From Neoceratodus forsteri (taxonomy: Eukaryota > Chordata > Ceratodontiformes > Ceratodontidae): DNA of 64,000 bases. The position numbers and the translations under genes were made by a program. Position 1 is the first letter of the stretch. The number at the start of each line of letters is the position of its first letter. The DNA lies in assembly GCA_016271365.2 (NCBI GenBank), contig JADMNL010000028.1, forward strand, positions 56,748,001-56,812,000, in the 5' to 3' direction. Below the pieces are notes generated by a model that saw only the letters and a program-made list of their open reading frames with translations, was not told the origin of the DNA and did not search any database. Below are positions 43,641-54,790 of the stretch, in pieces.

Positions 43641-43823
43641 GGCTGTTGGTTAACTAGGATCTGCAGCTTATCCGTTAGGAAGGAAAATGGGCCAAGCGGT
43701 CCTTATCTGCTGTCACATTCTATGTTTCCATGTTTCTATGTCCATTCCCGAACCCAGATCACCAGCATCGCAAGCGGAATTCCAACCACTGCGCCGACGG
43801 GCTGGATTCACCTGCTAGATTAT

Positions 43824-44274
43824 AACAAAAGATCACAGGTTATCAAAAGTCATATATTACTATTATATGTAGTATTTTGGTAATAGTGTTATTTCTTTAC
43901 CGAAGTCCGAAAGCAGGTTTGCAGTTTTCCCATTAAAATACACTGCTGACCTTGACAATAAATTTACTCTGACATCATAATACATTAATTCTACTTGTTT
44001 TTTTTACTAGTAGTTGGCAAAATACAAGTAAAATGATAAAACGGGATTAAACAAACAAATAAAAGCAAACATACTGCTTATAAATTCATCTTAAGGCCCC
44101 CAATCTTGTCTCTTTAAGATAAACTGTAGAATCCTGACTACCCAAACTGCCTAGAGAACAGCTGATCAGTCTGGATCATCACGAGTCTGGATGATCGGGA
44201 TTCCATTGCCTTCGAGGACCGCTTCATACTGAAACTTGGACTGAGCAGCCTATTTACTGAGATTTGCTTATCTA
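43824..44274 (+). other. Module K copy 1: putative 3' UTR with AATAAA
   Basis: After the SINE's right target duplication the host sequence continues AACAAAAGATCACAGG and reaches AATAAA at 43957-43962, about 150 bp downstream of the TAG in module J (SINE removed). A second conserved block (44110-44260) has no recognisable function. Module K copy 2 is at 57585-58034 and is closely similar. Confidence 0.4.
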
Positions 44275-46721
44275 GGGCTAGATATTCAAAGAAGTTGCGC
44301 CTTGCGCAACTAAGTTGCACCAGCACAACCCCAAAGAATGCACCCTGGGGCAATATTCAGATAGGGAAATGTGCTGAGCAATTCCGGATGTGCCGCGGCA
44401 CAAAGATAATGTATGTGGTGCAACCCCAGGTACATGCCCATTCATATGCGTCACATCTTGATATTCAGCAGAGATGTGTGGCGCATTTGCTGGTACATCC
44501 CAGAGATGTGCCGCGTACACGGGCACAAAGTTACGTCTGTAAAAAACAGGCCTTACTGGTAACTGCCCACAGGTGGGCTGCTGTATTGTAAGGCGCAACA
44601 TAGCAGCTGCCAGCCGTGGGTGGCTACCCTCCCAGAACACCATGCGCAAGCATTCACCATAGGCCCTGGTAGTCTCGTATCCCCCCCTACCACACCCGAG
44701 TCTGATCTCTGTTACTGAACAATTATAGTTTCCCTGGTACTCTAGTGGTCCCCCTTCCCTCACCCAATTCCAATTCCCATTATTGAACAATTATATTCTC
44801 CCTGGAAATCTAGTAGTCCCCCTTCCACACCTGAGACCTAGCCCCATTATTGAACAATTATACTTTCCCTGGTGGTCTTGTGGTCCTCTCTCCCACACCC
44901 AAATTCGATCCCCGTTATTGAAAAATTACATTCTCACACCCGGCCCGGTGACGCTGACGATTGAGGCACTGGACGCCACACTGCCACAGTCAAGCGCACC
45001 CAGGTTCAGGAATGAGCCAGGGTTGTTGGGGTCATCGGGTGGGTGAAGGATAGAGCATCCAATGGACTGCTCTCCTTCCCCGGGGGATGCTGTCACCGGT
45101 GCTCTGGTGGCCTCTAGCAGTGGCTGGGGCAATGCAGTAGCAAAGGCAGCCAGAGGGGATGTGCTAGAAGCCAACACCGGGAAGGTGTGCACGCAGTAGA
45201 GTGCGTGCAGCTGTCCCTTGGCATCATTGCTCACCTCACATGCCATGGGGAGAAAACGGGAAACTGACACTGGTTTTGGTGGCACGATGGCCATCTCTGA
45301 TGGGAGCAATGGCTCTGAGGGTATGCAGCGGCACACTGGATCCGGTCTCAGTGGAGGGTGAAGGGGGCCCGCCACCATCCCACTGCGTGGTTATTAGCTG
45401 CGGGACCTGAACAGGAGGCAGGGATCCCTGGAGATGGCAGCCGGAAGACCTGAGGGGATGCCAGGACGTGATACAGGCAGGCAGACCGGGGCCAAGGGGA
45501 GAAAAATGATAAAAAAAAAATTACATTCTCCCTGGTAGTCTCATGGCCCCCCCTCCCACACCAGAGTTTGAGCCCCATTATTGCAAAATTATATTTCACC
45601 TGTAGTCCAGTAGTCCCCTCCCCCTCCCACACACACCTGAGTCCGATTCCATTGGATGAAAATTATTTTCCTGGGGTCCCCTCCCGCCCGCAACCCTGAT
45701 CCTGGACATTAACAGTCCACCTGTCCAGTGCCCGGTAGTCCAGTGGTACTCCCACCCACACAGGACACCTACCCTCCACGCCCCCCCAGGTCATCAGTGG
45801 GCAGCACACCCACCTGCCACCTCCATGGCTGTCCCTTGAATGACAGTTTACAGTATCACCTGCATGCTCAACGGTCCACACAATGAACCAATGGGTTTGC
45901 AGTGTGTACTGTAATAGTCACTCACAACTTTGTAAATTAAGTAATTCATTCACAATGTTGTGAATATCACAGTACACAATGCAAGCCCATTGGTCCATAG
46001 TGTGGACCAATGAGCTACCATCTACTAGCAAATCATCGGCGGGCAGCCAGAGAGGTGTGCGGTAGGTTTCTGCCCGCCCGATGACTTGGTGGGGGAGCAG
46101 GGCAGCTAGGGGTTCTGTGTTGGTGGGGGTTGGGGCTCCACTAGGCGACCAGGGAAAGGATATTTTTTTCAATAAAAGGGATCAGACTTAGGTGTGGAAG
46201 GGGGAACCACTAGACTACCTGGGAAAATATATTTTTTCAATAATGGGGATTGAACTCGGGTGTGGGAAGAGGGACCACTAGAATACCAGGGAACTTTACT
46301 CTAAACAATTACGGTGATCAGGGTACGGGATGGGGAGGGGGTACTACTTTGGTACCTGGCACAGGGACCACATGCTGTGCTCGGTGCCAGGTGCATTTTG
46401 GTTGCCAGCCTTGCACAACTCCCGGAAATGGGGCCATAATGACATGCAAATGGCCCCATTTGCACATATTGGTCTGAATATCAGGAATTTGCACCATGCG
46501 TAACTCTGATACTCCAGCGCATTTCCCATTCCATGTATTCATACCTGTCAGGGGATGCACTGGCATAATGTATTTGCACTGCCTGCATTTTGTGATATAT
46601 TCAGAAGGGAAGCACCATGGCACATCACTTCTGAATATACCAGTTTTGTGCTCTAGTGCAACTTGGTTAACCGGAGCAACCACTTGCGCCCCAGCCTAGC
46701 GCAAGTCTGAATATCCAGGCC
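44275..46721. mobile_element. Family G2 foldback element, copy 2 (complete)
   Basis: The left end GGGCTAGATATTCAAAGAAG is inverse to the right end CTGAATATCCAGGCC. The left arm has tandem units of about 68 bp with CCTGGTAGTCTAGTGGTCCC and ...TTATTGAACAATTATA (44690-44940, 45520-45680). The right arm has the inverse units (ATATTTTTTCAATA...GGGACCACTAGA, 46140-46320). The centre (about 45830-46030) is a compact palindrome around TCACAATGTTGTGA. An extra segment of about 560 bp (44940-45510) interrupts the left arm compared with copy 3. No transposase. Confidence 0.8.
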
Positions 46722-48305
46722 ATACTGTCAGTATCTGTACTGTGCAGCCCCATCCCAGCTGTCTGAATGTGTGTTTGTAGTGCAAGGAATGTGTACAGCA
46801 AGGACAGTAATCGACAGTAAAAGCCCTGTCTGTTTTGTCAGAAAACTACAGTACATTAAAAACTGCCAAAATCTGTACAGTGCAACTCCATCCCTGCTGT
46901 GTGACCACGCCTTTCTATTCCCAATCAGTTTTACTTTCTCATTCACCCACCATAGAGATGAGACTGCAGGACCAGCTTGTAAGGTCAAAGGGATTGCCTG
47001 CCCTGAAGTTGCAGCTCCATCTGCTGCAGTTGCCCTCCCGGTCCCACCACTGTGTTTCCATGTGGATTGGGGTTGGAAGAATCTGTATGAGGGCTGAGGA
47101 GTGCAATAATTAAACCCTAACTGGGGGCGGGGGATTAAGTAAGGTAACGTATCCCAACTAATTTTTTTGGGGGGGTGGGGGAGAGGAAAATGAGATTCAG
47201 CACCGGACCCTGCATTAATAAAGATTTAACACAGAGTCAGATGATGTCTCTCGACCACTGAAATCTGTAGATTTTTTTCTTGCCAGTTTATAAACGCAAG
47301 AAAATGTGACAGAATACGACACATGGCATCACTTAAACAAAACTTGTTGATGGGATACATCAATAGAACTTTCACACAGCTGAAATCCTAACATGCAGGG
47401 CGGCTTGATCAGGCAATGGAACAGTGGCTGCAAGCGGTGGCACTGTGTAAGGATAGATGGAGCCAGCACAGTGAAATCCCTCCTAATTATGTGCGACAAT
47501 TGAACTGGTGACAAAGAATTCAGTATTTTTCCAATATCTGGGGTGATATGCCCTTTTTATTTTATGGACTGTAGTGCTTTCCATACAATGTCCACATGGA
47601 CTAGCTAAGGTCACTGCAAAAAAACATGCCTGTTACGCCATTTATCATATCATCCTCATTTCATCAAGCAACCAGTTAAAACTAAATCACCCCAGTGCCT
47701 TTCCCCAGGTAGTTCTACCAAATGTGAATGTTGATATCACAGAGCACTCCAAGAAAATATCAAAAAACATGTTTACGGTAGTACAACTACATGAGGAAAG
47801 GGAGGAGGGGAATTATTCCTGACTGGCACTGCTGCTGCTGCATGATGACACGATAATGATGATGGTGACCTCAGGTGTTACTGCAGACTGGCTCTCTGAC
47901 TGACAGCTACCTGGACACATTTACAAAAGGCAAAAGCAGTGTCTCAGAAATATCATAGCAAGGGTTTCACTTCAGAGTTGCCCACAAGCTGCTTATTAAG
48001 TGTCCAGAGCTTGGCTAAGGTAAGATTTTAACCACTTTCAGGACAGCAATGTTCCTGCTTTTTGTTTTGATGTTTTCACTCTGGTAAACATCTGTAGGTG
48101 GCACCAGCTCTGTCACAGCAACTCTGCGTGGCATCTGTGGAAGTCTCCAGTTTAGATATATATTTAGCTAGCCAATCAACTTTGGGTTTATTTAAGTATT
48201 TCTAGGGTTAGTTCTCTACCTGCTTATCATGTAAGGATACACAATTTGGTGTTAAAATGTTACATGTCAACAGCAAAAACCATAACAAAAAAACAAACAA
48301 AAAAT
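46722..48305 (+). repeat. Module H, copy 2 (tandem-array unit B)
   Basis: Aligns along its whole length with 31621-33170 and with 59922-60683 plus 63270-64000. It preserves the uninterrupted text CCCTCCTAATTATGTGCGAC at about 47478, the empty site for P copy C. It ends where the CR1 mosaic starts (about 48306). Confidence 0.9.
47921..48083 (+). CDS. Candidate promoter and exon 1 of the array gene, copy 2
   Basis: TATA-like TTACAAAAGG (47921-47930), a leader of about 100 bp, then ATG at 48049 and MFLLFVLMFSL, with a donor-like CTCTG|GTAAAC at 48083/48084. Differences from copy 1 within the peptide are Ile to Val and silent changes in Leu and Ser codons; the last codon differs (CG/TG before the donor). 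The hydrophobic start suggests a signal peptide. The CR1 mosaic follows within 230 bp; the candidate terminal exon is at 57015. Gene identity unknown. Confidence 0.3.
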
Positions 48306-48589
48306 TTAGGAGATAAATAGTTGTCTCAAGCAGGCAGTAGATTGAGAAGGGAAACAGACATGATGCGAGTGATGCAGTGCAGTTGTTGTGGAGCAGCTGT
48401 CTTCAGGGAGACATTCTGGAGGCTGCGATGCTGCCCTATCTGCAGGCTCCTCTCTGGGCTGAGGGAGGAGATTGCCTTTCTCTGAGCAGAGTTGGCCAAG
48501 CTGAAGGTGGCATCCACCCAAAACCAGAGACTACCAGAAGCACAACCTGTACCTCCAGGAGGTTTTAGAAAGCTGGGGGAAATGTAAAA

Positions 48590-48862
48590 TAGCTAGCATG
48601 CCCCATCTCATTCTTGGAGGTTCTACCTGTCCAGAGCACAGGTCAAGCTAGGACACTCAACATCCATAGCTTCAACTCCTGGTTGAAGGATTGGTATGGA
48701 AGGGAAGGTTTGGGCTTCATAGGGGACTGAGGCCTGACATGGGCAGATGTGAGCTTATATAGGGAGGACAGCCTACATCTGTCTGAGAAGGGGACTGTGA
48801 TCCTAAGTGAGAACTTTAAATGCTTCAGCTGTGAGCATTTAAACTGATCAAGGGGGAAAGCC
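48590..48862 (+). pseudogene. CR1 ORF1 C-terminal (esterase end), first copy
   Basis: Reads LILEVLPVQSTGQARTLNIH, SFNSWLKDWYGREGLGFIGD, a stop, then EDSLHLSEKGTVILSENF. The D-S-L-H block is SGNH block V, with the catalytic Asp and His. The GDSL and GxND blocks are missing because of the deletion at about 48557. Confidence 0.75.
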
Positions 48863-49119
48863 AAGGGTATCAGGAGGCTTAAGAACATCCCCCATCATGG
48901 GAACATGCAGGAATGTAAGTGACTACAGGAACAGCTGAAGCGGACAGGTACAGAAAGCAGGTGAGGAATGTATAATGAGTGATACAAAGGGGGATGAGAG
49001 TACATAGGCAAGGAAACCAGGGTGGGGGGGAAGACACTGGAGAGGGAGAACAAGAACAGAGAGAGGGCAGACTGTAAAACATGGAAAGTTATGTCAAAAG
49101 GAATGCCCATAGCCTAGGA

Positions 49120-49530
49120 AATAAAGTTCTACACCTGTAGGCCTTGCTGGCAGATGCAGACCTTGACATAGCAGCAATAAGAGAGACGTGGTACTCTGCT
49201 AATCATGGCTGGGAACTCAGTTTACTAGGCCATGCACTGTTCAGGAGGAGCAGGGAGGATAAAAATGGTGGGGGAGTGGCCTTGTACATCTGGCTACTGG
49301 GGGATTTCAATATGCCGGACGTAAATTGTTGTGGAGCAGCTGTCTTCAGGGAGACATTCTGGAGGCTGCGATGCTGCCCTATCTGCATGCTTCTCTCTGG
49401 GCTGAGGGAGGAAATTGCCTTTCTCTGAGCAGAGTTGGCCAAGCTCAAGGTGGCATCCACCCCCAACCAGAGACTACCAGGTGCACATCCTGTACCTCAA
49501 AGGATGCCGGAAGAGAAGTGATTGGACTAT
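49120..49530 (+). pseudogene. Chimeric frame: CR1 endonuclease fused to CR1 ORF1 N-terminus
   Basis: A single open frame (49144-49428) reads DLDIAAIRETWYSANHGWEL and VALYIWLLGDFNMPDVN, which is endonuclease with the catalytic GDFN block. It then runs without a stop into CCGAAVFRETFWRLRCCPIC and LSGLREEIAFL, the ORF1 N-terminus. The middle of the endonuclease (YRPP block) is deleted between GVALY and LLGDFN. The fusion follows from the tandem duplication inside this CR1. I see no reason to think it is functional. Confidence 0.75.
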
Positions 49531-49531
49531 G

Positions 49532-50786
49532 TGCGAGAGGGGAGGTCAAGTCAGACCAACCTTGTTGAATTTTTGACTGGGACTAGGAGGTGGATCAGGG
49601 GAGGGCAGTGGACATGGCCTATCTGGACTTCAGCAAGGCCTTTGACACTGTGCCAATAGAAGACTATTACACAAACTGGGGAATATGGGTGTGGGCATGA
49701 CAGTAGTGTGGTGGGTAGGTAACTGGCTGGGTGGCAGGACACAGAGGGTGGTGGTAAATGGCTGTCACTCCACAGAGGAAGAGTGACCAGTGGGGTACCA
49801 CAGGGATCAGTGCTGGGACGGTGCGTATTCAACATCTTCATCAGTGACATTGCACAGGATCTAGAAGGCAGAATTTCACTGTTCGCTGATGACACAAAGC
49901 TCTGTAACAGAGTAGACACACCAGAGGGTGTAGACAGAATGAGAAGGGACCTGCAGAAACTTGAAGAATGGTCAGGGTTTGGCAGTTGAAATTCAATGCA
50001 AAGAAGTGCAAGATAATACATATGGGCACAAAAACCTGGCACAATATATCACTTGGGGGTGAGGATATAGCATGCACCAAGCAGGAAAGGGATCTTGGAG
50101 TTATCATCTCTGATGACCTCAAGGTAGGGAAACAGTGTGAGAAGGCAGCAGGTAAAGCAAATAGGATGCTGGGATGTATAGGCAGGGGCATCACCAGCAG
50201 GAAAAGGAGGTCATAATTCCGCTATACAAGACACTAGTGAGGCCCCACCTGGAGTACAATGTACAGTCTGGAGACCATACCTACGTAAGGACATAGACAG
50301 GTGAAAGGTTCAGAGGAGGGCAACAAAGATGGTGCATGGATTGCATCACAAGTCCTATGAAGAAAGGTTGAAGGAACTGAGCATGTACTCCCTGGAGGAG
50401 AGGAGGGAGAGGGTATGATAGAGACATACAAGTATCTCAAGGGAGGAACAGGGGCAGGAATACACTATTTTAAGCGAAAAGATGTTCCAGGACTAGAGGG
50501 CATGGGATGAAGTTGGAGGGAGGACGATTCAGAGGAAACATGAGGAAGAATTTCTTCACAGAATGGGTGGTGGACAAGTGGAACACCCTGCCAGAGGAAG
50601 TGGTGGGGGCTGAAACAATCATGGGATTTAAGAATGCATGGGATAGACATAAAGGAATTCTTGGAGGTCAGGGGTAAGGGGCAACAGACTTCTAGGAAAA
50701 CATAAACTGAACTTACAAGCTCAAATGGGCAGACTGGGTGGGCCATAGGCCCTTATCTGCCGACACTGTCTATGTATCTATGTATG
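49532..50786 (+). mobile_element. 5'-truncated CR1 inserted in ORF1 of the outer CR1
   Basis: The outer ORF1 text GATTGGACTATG stops at 49531 and resumes as GTGGACTCAGGG at 50787, as the uninterrupted copy at 33471 (GATTGGACTATGGTGGGCTC) shows. The insert starts inside RT and ends with the CR1 tail CTATGTATCTATG. Its frame (49783-49989) has [20 protein letters not shown] and SLFADDTKLCNRV with the catalytic FADD, and later LQKLEEWS and DLGVIISDDLKVGKQCEKAA. Confidence 0.85.
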
Positions 50787-51500
50787 GTGGACTCAGGGAA
50801 GGTGAGAGGGGGGCCAAAGCACATCCCCCAACTGGTCCTGCTTAGTAACTCTTACACTGTTTTGGAGGAATGGGAAAGCCTTAGCCAGAAACCTGAGGTT
50901 GGGGTCAGGGAGGATGGGAGGGTCCTCCAGGATGAAGCTTCAGGGAAGGGAGGTAGGAGTCCCCAGAGGAGGGGAAGCTTATCCTGGGGGGGACTCTATT
51001 CTCCAGGAAGTGGAGAAAGGGACATCTATCAGTGCAAAGAGGGAGATCAAATGCATCCCTGGAAGCAATGCATGAAGGGATGGGAAGCGGATCCATAGGA
51101 CTGTTAGGACAATAGCTAGGAGGGAGCAGCCAGATGTCATTGTCCACCTAGGGAACAATGACATGGCCAGGAGAAGTGTGGAGTTAGCCAGAATCCAGGA
51201 GGTTTTAGGATGCTGGGGGAAATGTAAAATAGCTAGCATGCCCCATCTCATTCTTGGAGGTGCTACCTGTCCACAACACAGGGCAAGCTAGGGCACTCCA
51301 CATTCATACCTTCAACTCCTGGTTGAAGGATTGGTATGGAAGGGAGGGTTTGGGCTTCATAGGGGACTGACACCTGACATGGGCAGATGTCAGCTTATAT
51401 AAGGAGGACACCATGCATCTGTCTGAGAAGGGGACCGTCATCCTTAGTGAGAACTTTAAATGCTTGAGCTGTGATCATTTAAACTGGTCAAGAGGGAGAG
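50787..51500 (+). pseudogene. CR1 ORF1 second copy, esterase domain
   Basis: After HIPQLVLLSNSYTVLEEWES-type text, the blocks are GDSI at about 50989-51000 (one base lost just before it), PDVIVHLGNNDMARR with G-x-N-D at 51151-51162, VLPVHNTGQARALHIHTFNS, KDWYGREGLGFIGD, and EDTMHLSEKGTVILSENF, where the usual D-x-L-H is D-T-M-H. This is a more complete SGNH set than in the first copy. Stops remain. Confidence 0.8.
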
Positions 51501-51729
51501 CCAAGGGTGTCAGGAGGCATAAGAACATTCCCCCCCACCCCATGGGAACATGCAGGGAATATAAGTGACTACAGGAACAGCTAAAGCAGGTAGAGAGGGA
51601 AAGCAGGCAAGGAATGTATAATGAGTAATACGATGGGGGGTGAGTGCACATAGGAAAGGAAACCAGGGTGGGGGGAAGACGCTGGAGAGGGAGAACAAGA
51701 GCAGTGAGAGGACAGGCTGTAAAACATGG

Positions 51730-53745
51730 AAAGTTATGTCAAAACGAATGCCCATAGCCTAGGAAATAAAGTTCTACAGGCAGATGCAGACCTTGACATA
51801 GCAGCAATAAGAGAGACATGGTACTCTGCTAATCATGGCTGGGAACTCAGTGTACTAGGCCATGCACTGTTCAGGAGGAACAGGGAGGGTTAAAAGGCTG
51901 GGGGAGTGGCCTTGTACATCAGAGATGGAATAAAGGCAACAGATGTTCAGGGAAGACAGCGGGAGGCTGTGGTAATGTTGGTCACCCTGGAGCCAGGGAA
52001 TAGAACAACAATATGCACACGGGTGATCTACAGATCTCTCACACAGAAGGAGGAAGTAGACAGAAAATGAGTGCAGAACATACATGACATGGCTGCCAAA
52101 GGTGAAATCTGGCTACTGGGGGATTTCATATGCCGGACGTAAATTGGGCCACCCAGGTAGCTGTTTCAGCCAGAAGCACAGCCATCCTTGAATCCCTGCA
52201 GGTGGTTGGACAGGCAGCTAGTGCATGAGCCAACCAGGGACAAGTTGATTCAGGACCTGGTATGGACCAATAGGAAGAGAGCCGAAGAAATGCAGGTAGA
52301 AGGGCAGACTGGGTCCAGTGGCCACCACATGGAGTGGTTCAGCATGGAGGCATGGACTCAATTAAGCCACACAACGGCAAGAGTATTAGATTTCAGGAGG
52401 GTGGATTTCACTGAAATATGTAGATGTATACAGTACAAGCAGTCCTGGGGAAGGTAGGAGTGATAGAGGGCATGCAGGAACAATGGGAGAAACTGAATGG
52501 AGCCACAGTGGAGATAACAAACCAATCCATTAGTATAGTGGCCAAAGGGAAAGGTAGAAGGAAACAATTAAGGTTCTCTAAAGAGCTTGGGGACAAAGTC
52601 AGGGCTAAAAGGCTGCGTTTCAGGAAATATAAGGTGAACAAAATGGAGGAGGACAGGGAGCTGTACCGTGAGTGTCTAAGGGAAGCAGGGAAAGCTGTTA
52701 GGAGAGTGATGGTGCAGACAGAAGATTTTTTAGCATGGTCTGTAAACAAAGGGGATAAGGGATTTTATAGGTTCCTCAGTGAAAGAAGAAAAACGTGGGG
52801 ATTGTGAGGTCTCAAAGGGCAGAAGGGAGAGTGTAAGGAGGGAGATCTAGGCATGGCAAAAACACAGAACAAATACTCATTAAGGAGGGGGAGGCTGAAG
52901 GACCATAGCTGGTTATAGAGGCAATGGGAGGGGGGTCGTGGACACCTGTCCATTCACAGTGGAGTGAGTTCTGGAGGAACTCACAAATCTGAAGGTGGAT
53001 AAGGCCATGGGGCCAGACGACATCCACCCGAGCTGAAAAGGGAACTAGCAGCACCTCTGGCAGACCTGTTCACACAGTCACTCAACACGGGTGTGGATCT
53101 GGAGGACTGGAGGAGGGCTTATGTAGTCCCACTGCACAGAAGCGGCAGTAGAGAGGAGGTGGAGAACTACAGGCCAGTCAGTCTCAGCTCAGTGGTGGGA
53201 AAGATCATGGAGACACTGCTGAAAGAAAGGATAGTGGCACATCTGGAATCCAGCAGTGCTCAGGATCTGAGGCAACATGGATTCACAGCAGGAATGTCAT
53301 GTCAAATGAATCTAACAGATTTTTTTGATTGAGTGACTAGGGACGTAAATCAGGGAGTGGCGGTAGACGTCGCCTTCCTAGATTTCAGCAAAGTCTTTGA
53401 CACTGTCCCACATAGAAGGCTGATTAACAAGATGGGTTCTCAGGCATGGGAGACAAGATGGTGAACTGGGATAGGAACTGGTTAACAGACAGGAGACAGG
53501 GTTGTGGTAAATGGGGGTACAATCTGGGGAGAGGGGAGTGACCAGCGGGGTACCACAGGGATCAGTACTAGGACCAACCCTGTTCAATTTCTTCATTGGT
53601 GACATTGCAGAGGTGCTGGAAGGAAAGGTCTGTGTTTACAGATGACACCAAGATCTGCAACAAGGTGAATACTCCAGAAGGGGTGCAGAAAATGAAGAGG
53701 GGCCTGGAGAGGCTTGAAAGGTGGTCAGAGATGTGACAATATTGA
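51730..53745 (+). pseudogene. CR1 ORF2 endonuclease and RT, truncated before the catalytic box
   Basis: Endonuclease: NAHSLGNKVLQADADLDIAA, IRETWYSANHGWEL, VIYRSLTQKEEVDRK and the damaged GDF block at 52117-52130. RT: KVDKAMGPDDIHP, LEDWRRAYVVPLHRSGSREE, NYRPVSLSSVVGKIMETLLK, MSCQMNLTDFFD, then AFLDFSKVFDTVPHRRLINK (motif A), [20 protein letters not shown] in a broken frame, and an [11 protein letters not shown] version of the catalytic box (one base lost, FADD to FTDD-like). Homology ends at about 53745 and unique DNA follows. Confidence 0.8.
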
Positions 53746-54790
53746 GGCCCCCTGTGTAATAAAGTCATGAGCTGGCTTACCGGATCATCTGATTTCATAC
53801 CTATATTCTGTAAAAACAACAAACTGGGCACAGAGGATTTGCCTTACGGACACACACAAAAATTGTATTAATGCTTCATTATATTGTCATTACAGTGCAG
53901 AGCAACAGTTGCATCAGGTCGAGGATCAGAAACTCAATGTTTTGTGCATGTGTGTGCACTTTGTGAAGATACATAGTCCAGCAAGTTTCCTGAATTAACT
54001 GGTAGGATCACAAGGCTTAAAGCATATTATGTTCTGTCAGAATGAAGTTTCAGTTTTGATATCTTCTGACACTTCCGTAGCTGTAGCCTATGAGAGCATG
54101 GGGAGATGAGTTGGGGCTACAGGGGAGGACTAAGGATTTCATGTAATGTGATTAGACCATTTTGGAAATACTTTGTCCAAAATTATGCAATTATTCTGTA
54201 TGTCTTTCATGTAATGGAAAAAAACTCTGAAAAGTGTTAAAAAGTAATTTTTTTTAATATTCTGTTAGAAGTTTGTGTTATGGTGTTTGTACATCAATGT
54301 AATGGGTATGTAGATGTACTTTATGCATTGCTGCATTATATTAACAGCAGTATACATGTAGAGCCCAATATTATGGCAATCTTATGCGCTAGTAGTTCAT
54401 GATATAAACTGTTTATGACTCTTACATGTTTAAGTCTCTTTACCATGATCAGGACACTACATAAGGGTGTTACATGCATGTGGAGAAAATACATTTGTGT
54501 ATGATCTCAGTTTGTTTATATTAATGTAGTGTTTTTTGCATTGCTATACCATCACAATTTAATAGGATACTTTCTCCAGTATCATATGATCTAGAAGGTC
54601 AAACTCTCACCATTTCTTAGGCTGCAGGGATATTTGACTCTAAAATATATTGATGTAGAAACAATGCATATAGTGCTTTGATGTACCCATTATATCATAA
54701 AACACATCAGTGCATGCATGTAATCAATGTTTTTTAAAACAAAAAACAAAGAGACTCCAAGCTTATCACCAAGTATAGCTTATGATTTCT
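53746..54790. other. Unique AT-rich stretch within unit B
   Basis: No repeat family or gene recognised. It separates the truncated CR1 from another CR1 copy. Composition is AT-rich with many ATG/CAT words. Confidence 0.3.

Larger units (their letters stand above)
34983..43739 (+). mobile_element. Near full-length CR1 LINE (about 5.07 kb) interrupted by a P element
   Basis: Boundaries come from the interrupted SINE. The 5' end is at 34983 (GGAAGGCTAGGTTG) and the 3' tail is TTCTATGTTTCCATGTTTCTATG at 43717-43739 (23 bp, of which the repeated word is CTATGTTTC). A 1.07-kb 5' UTR is followed by ORF1 (36050-37014), ORF2 (about 37195-39336, resuming at 43026-43640) and a short 3' UTR. Removing the 3,686-bp P element leaves 5,071 bp, a typical full CR1 length. 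No long target duplication is visible, as usual for CR1. Stops and frameshifts in both ORFs make it inactive. Confidence 0.9.
34526..43823 (-). mobile_element. tRNA-derived SINE with 16-bp target duplication, split by a CR1 insertion
   Basis: The target duplication TCACCTGCTAGATTAT occurs at 34526-34541 and 43808-43823. The SINE is antisense: a T-rich run (its A-tail) follows the left duplication, and its tRNA-like head lies at 43740-43807, with GGTTGGAATTCCGCTTGCGA and the B-box-like TGGGTTCGGGAATGG on the minus strand. Its body is 34542-34982 plus 43740-43807, about 509 bp, against 514 bp in the uninterrupted copy at 57055-57568. Everything between 34983 and 43739 is a later insertion. Confidence 0.8.
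48306..53745 (+). mobile_element. CR1 LINE with internal tandem duplication (unit B)
   Basis: Begins with ORF1 (CRVMQCSCCGAAVF-type start at about 48362) and passes, through an internal deletion at about 48557, to the ORF1 C-terminus and endonuclease. At 49326/49327 the endonuclease text GCCGGACGTAAATTG jumps back to ORF1 (TTGTGGAGCAGCTG). A second, longer copy of ORF1-endonuclease then runs to 52146 and on into RT, ending at about 53745. The second copy contains a smaller CR1 (49532-50786). The shared TTG at the junction suggests a microhomology-mediated tandem duplication. Confidence 0.75.

Noticed and set aside
44926..45378. 150-codon minus-strand frame inside G2 copy 2
   Set aside because: It lies in the extra segment within the left arm and is rich in Pro/Ser/Ala, with no recognised domain. 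It is absent from copy 3, so it could be captured host DNA but is not supportable as a gene.
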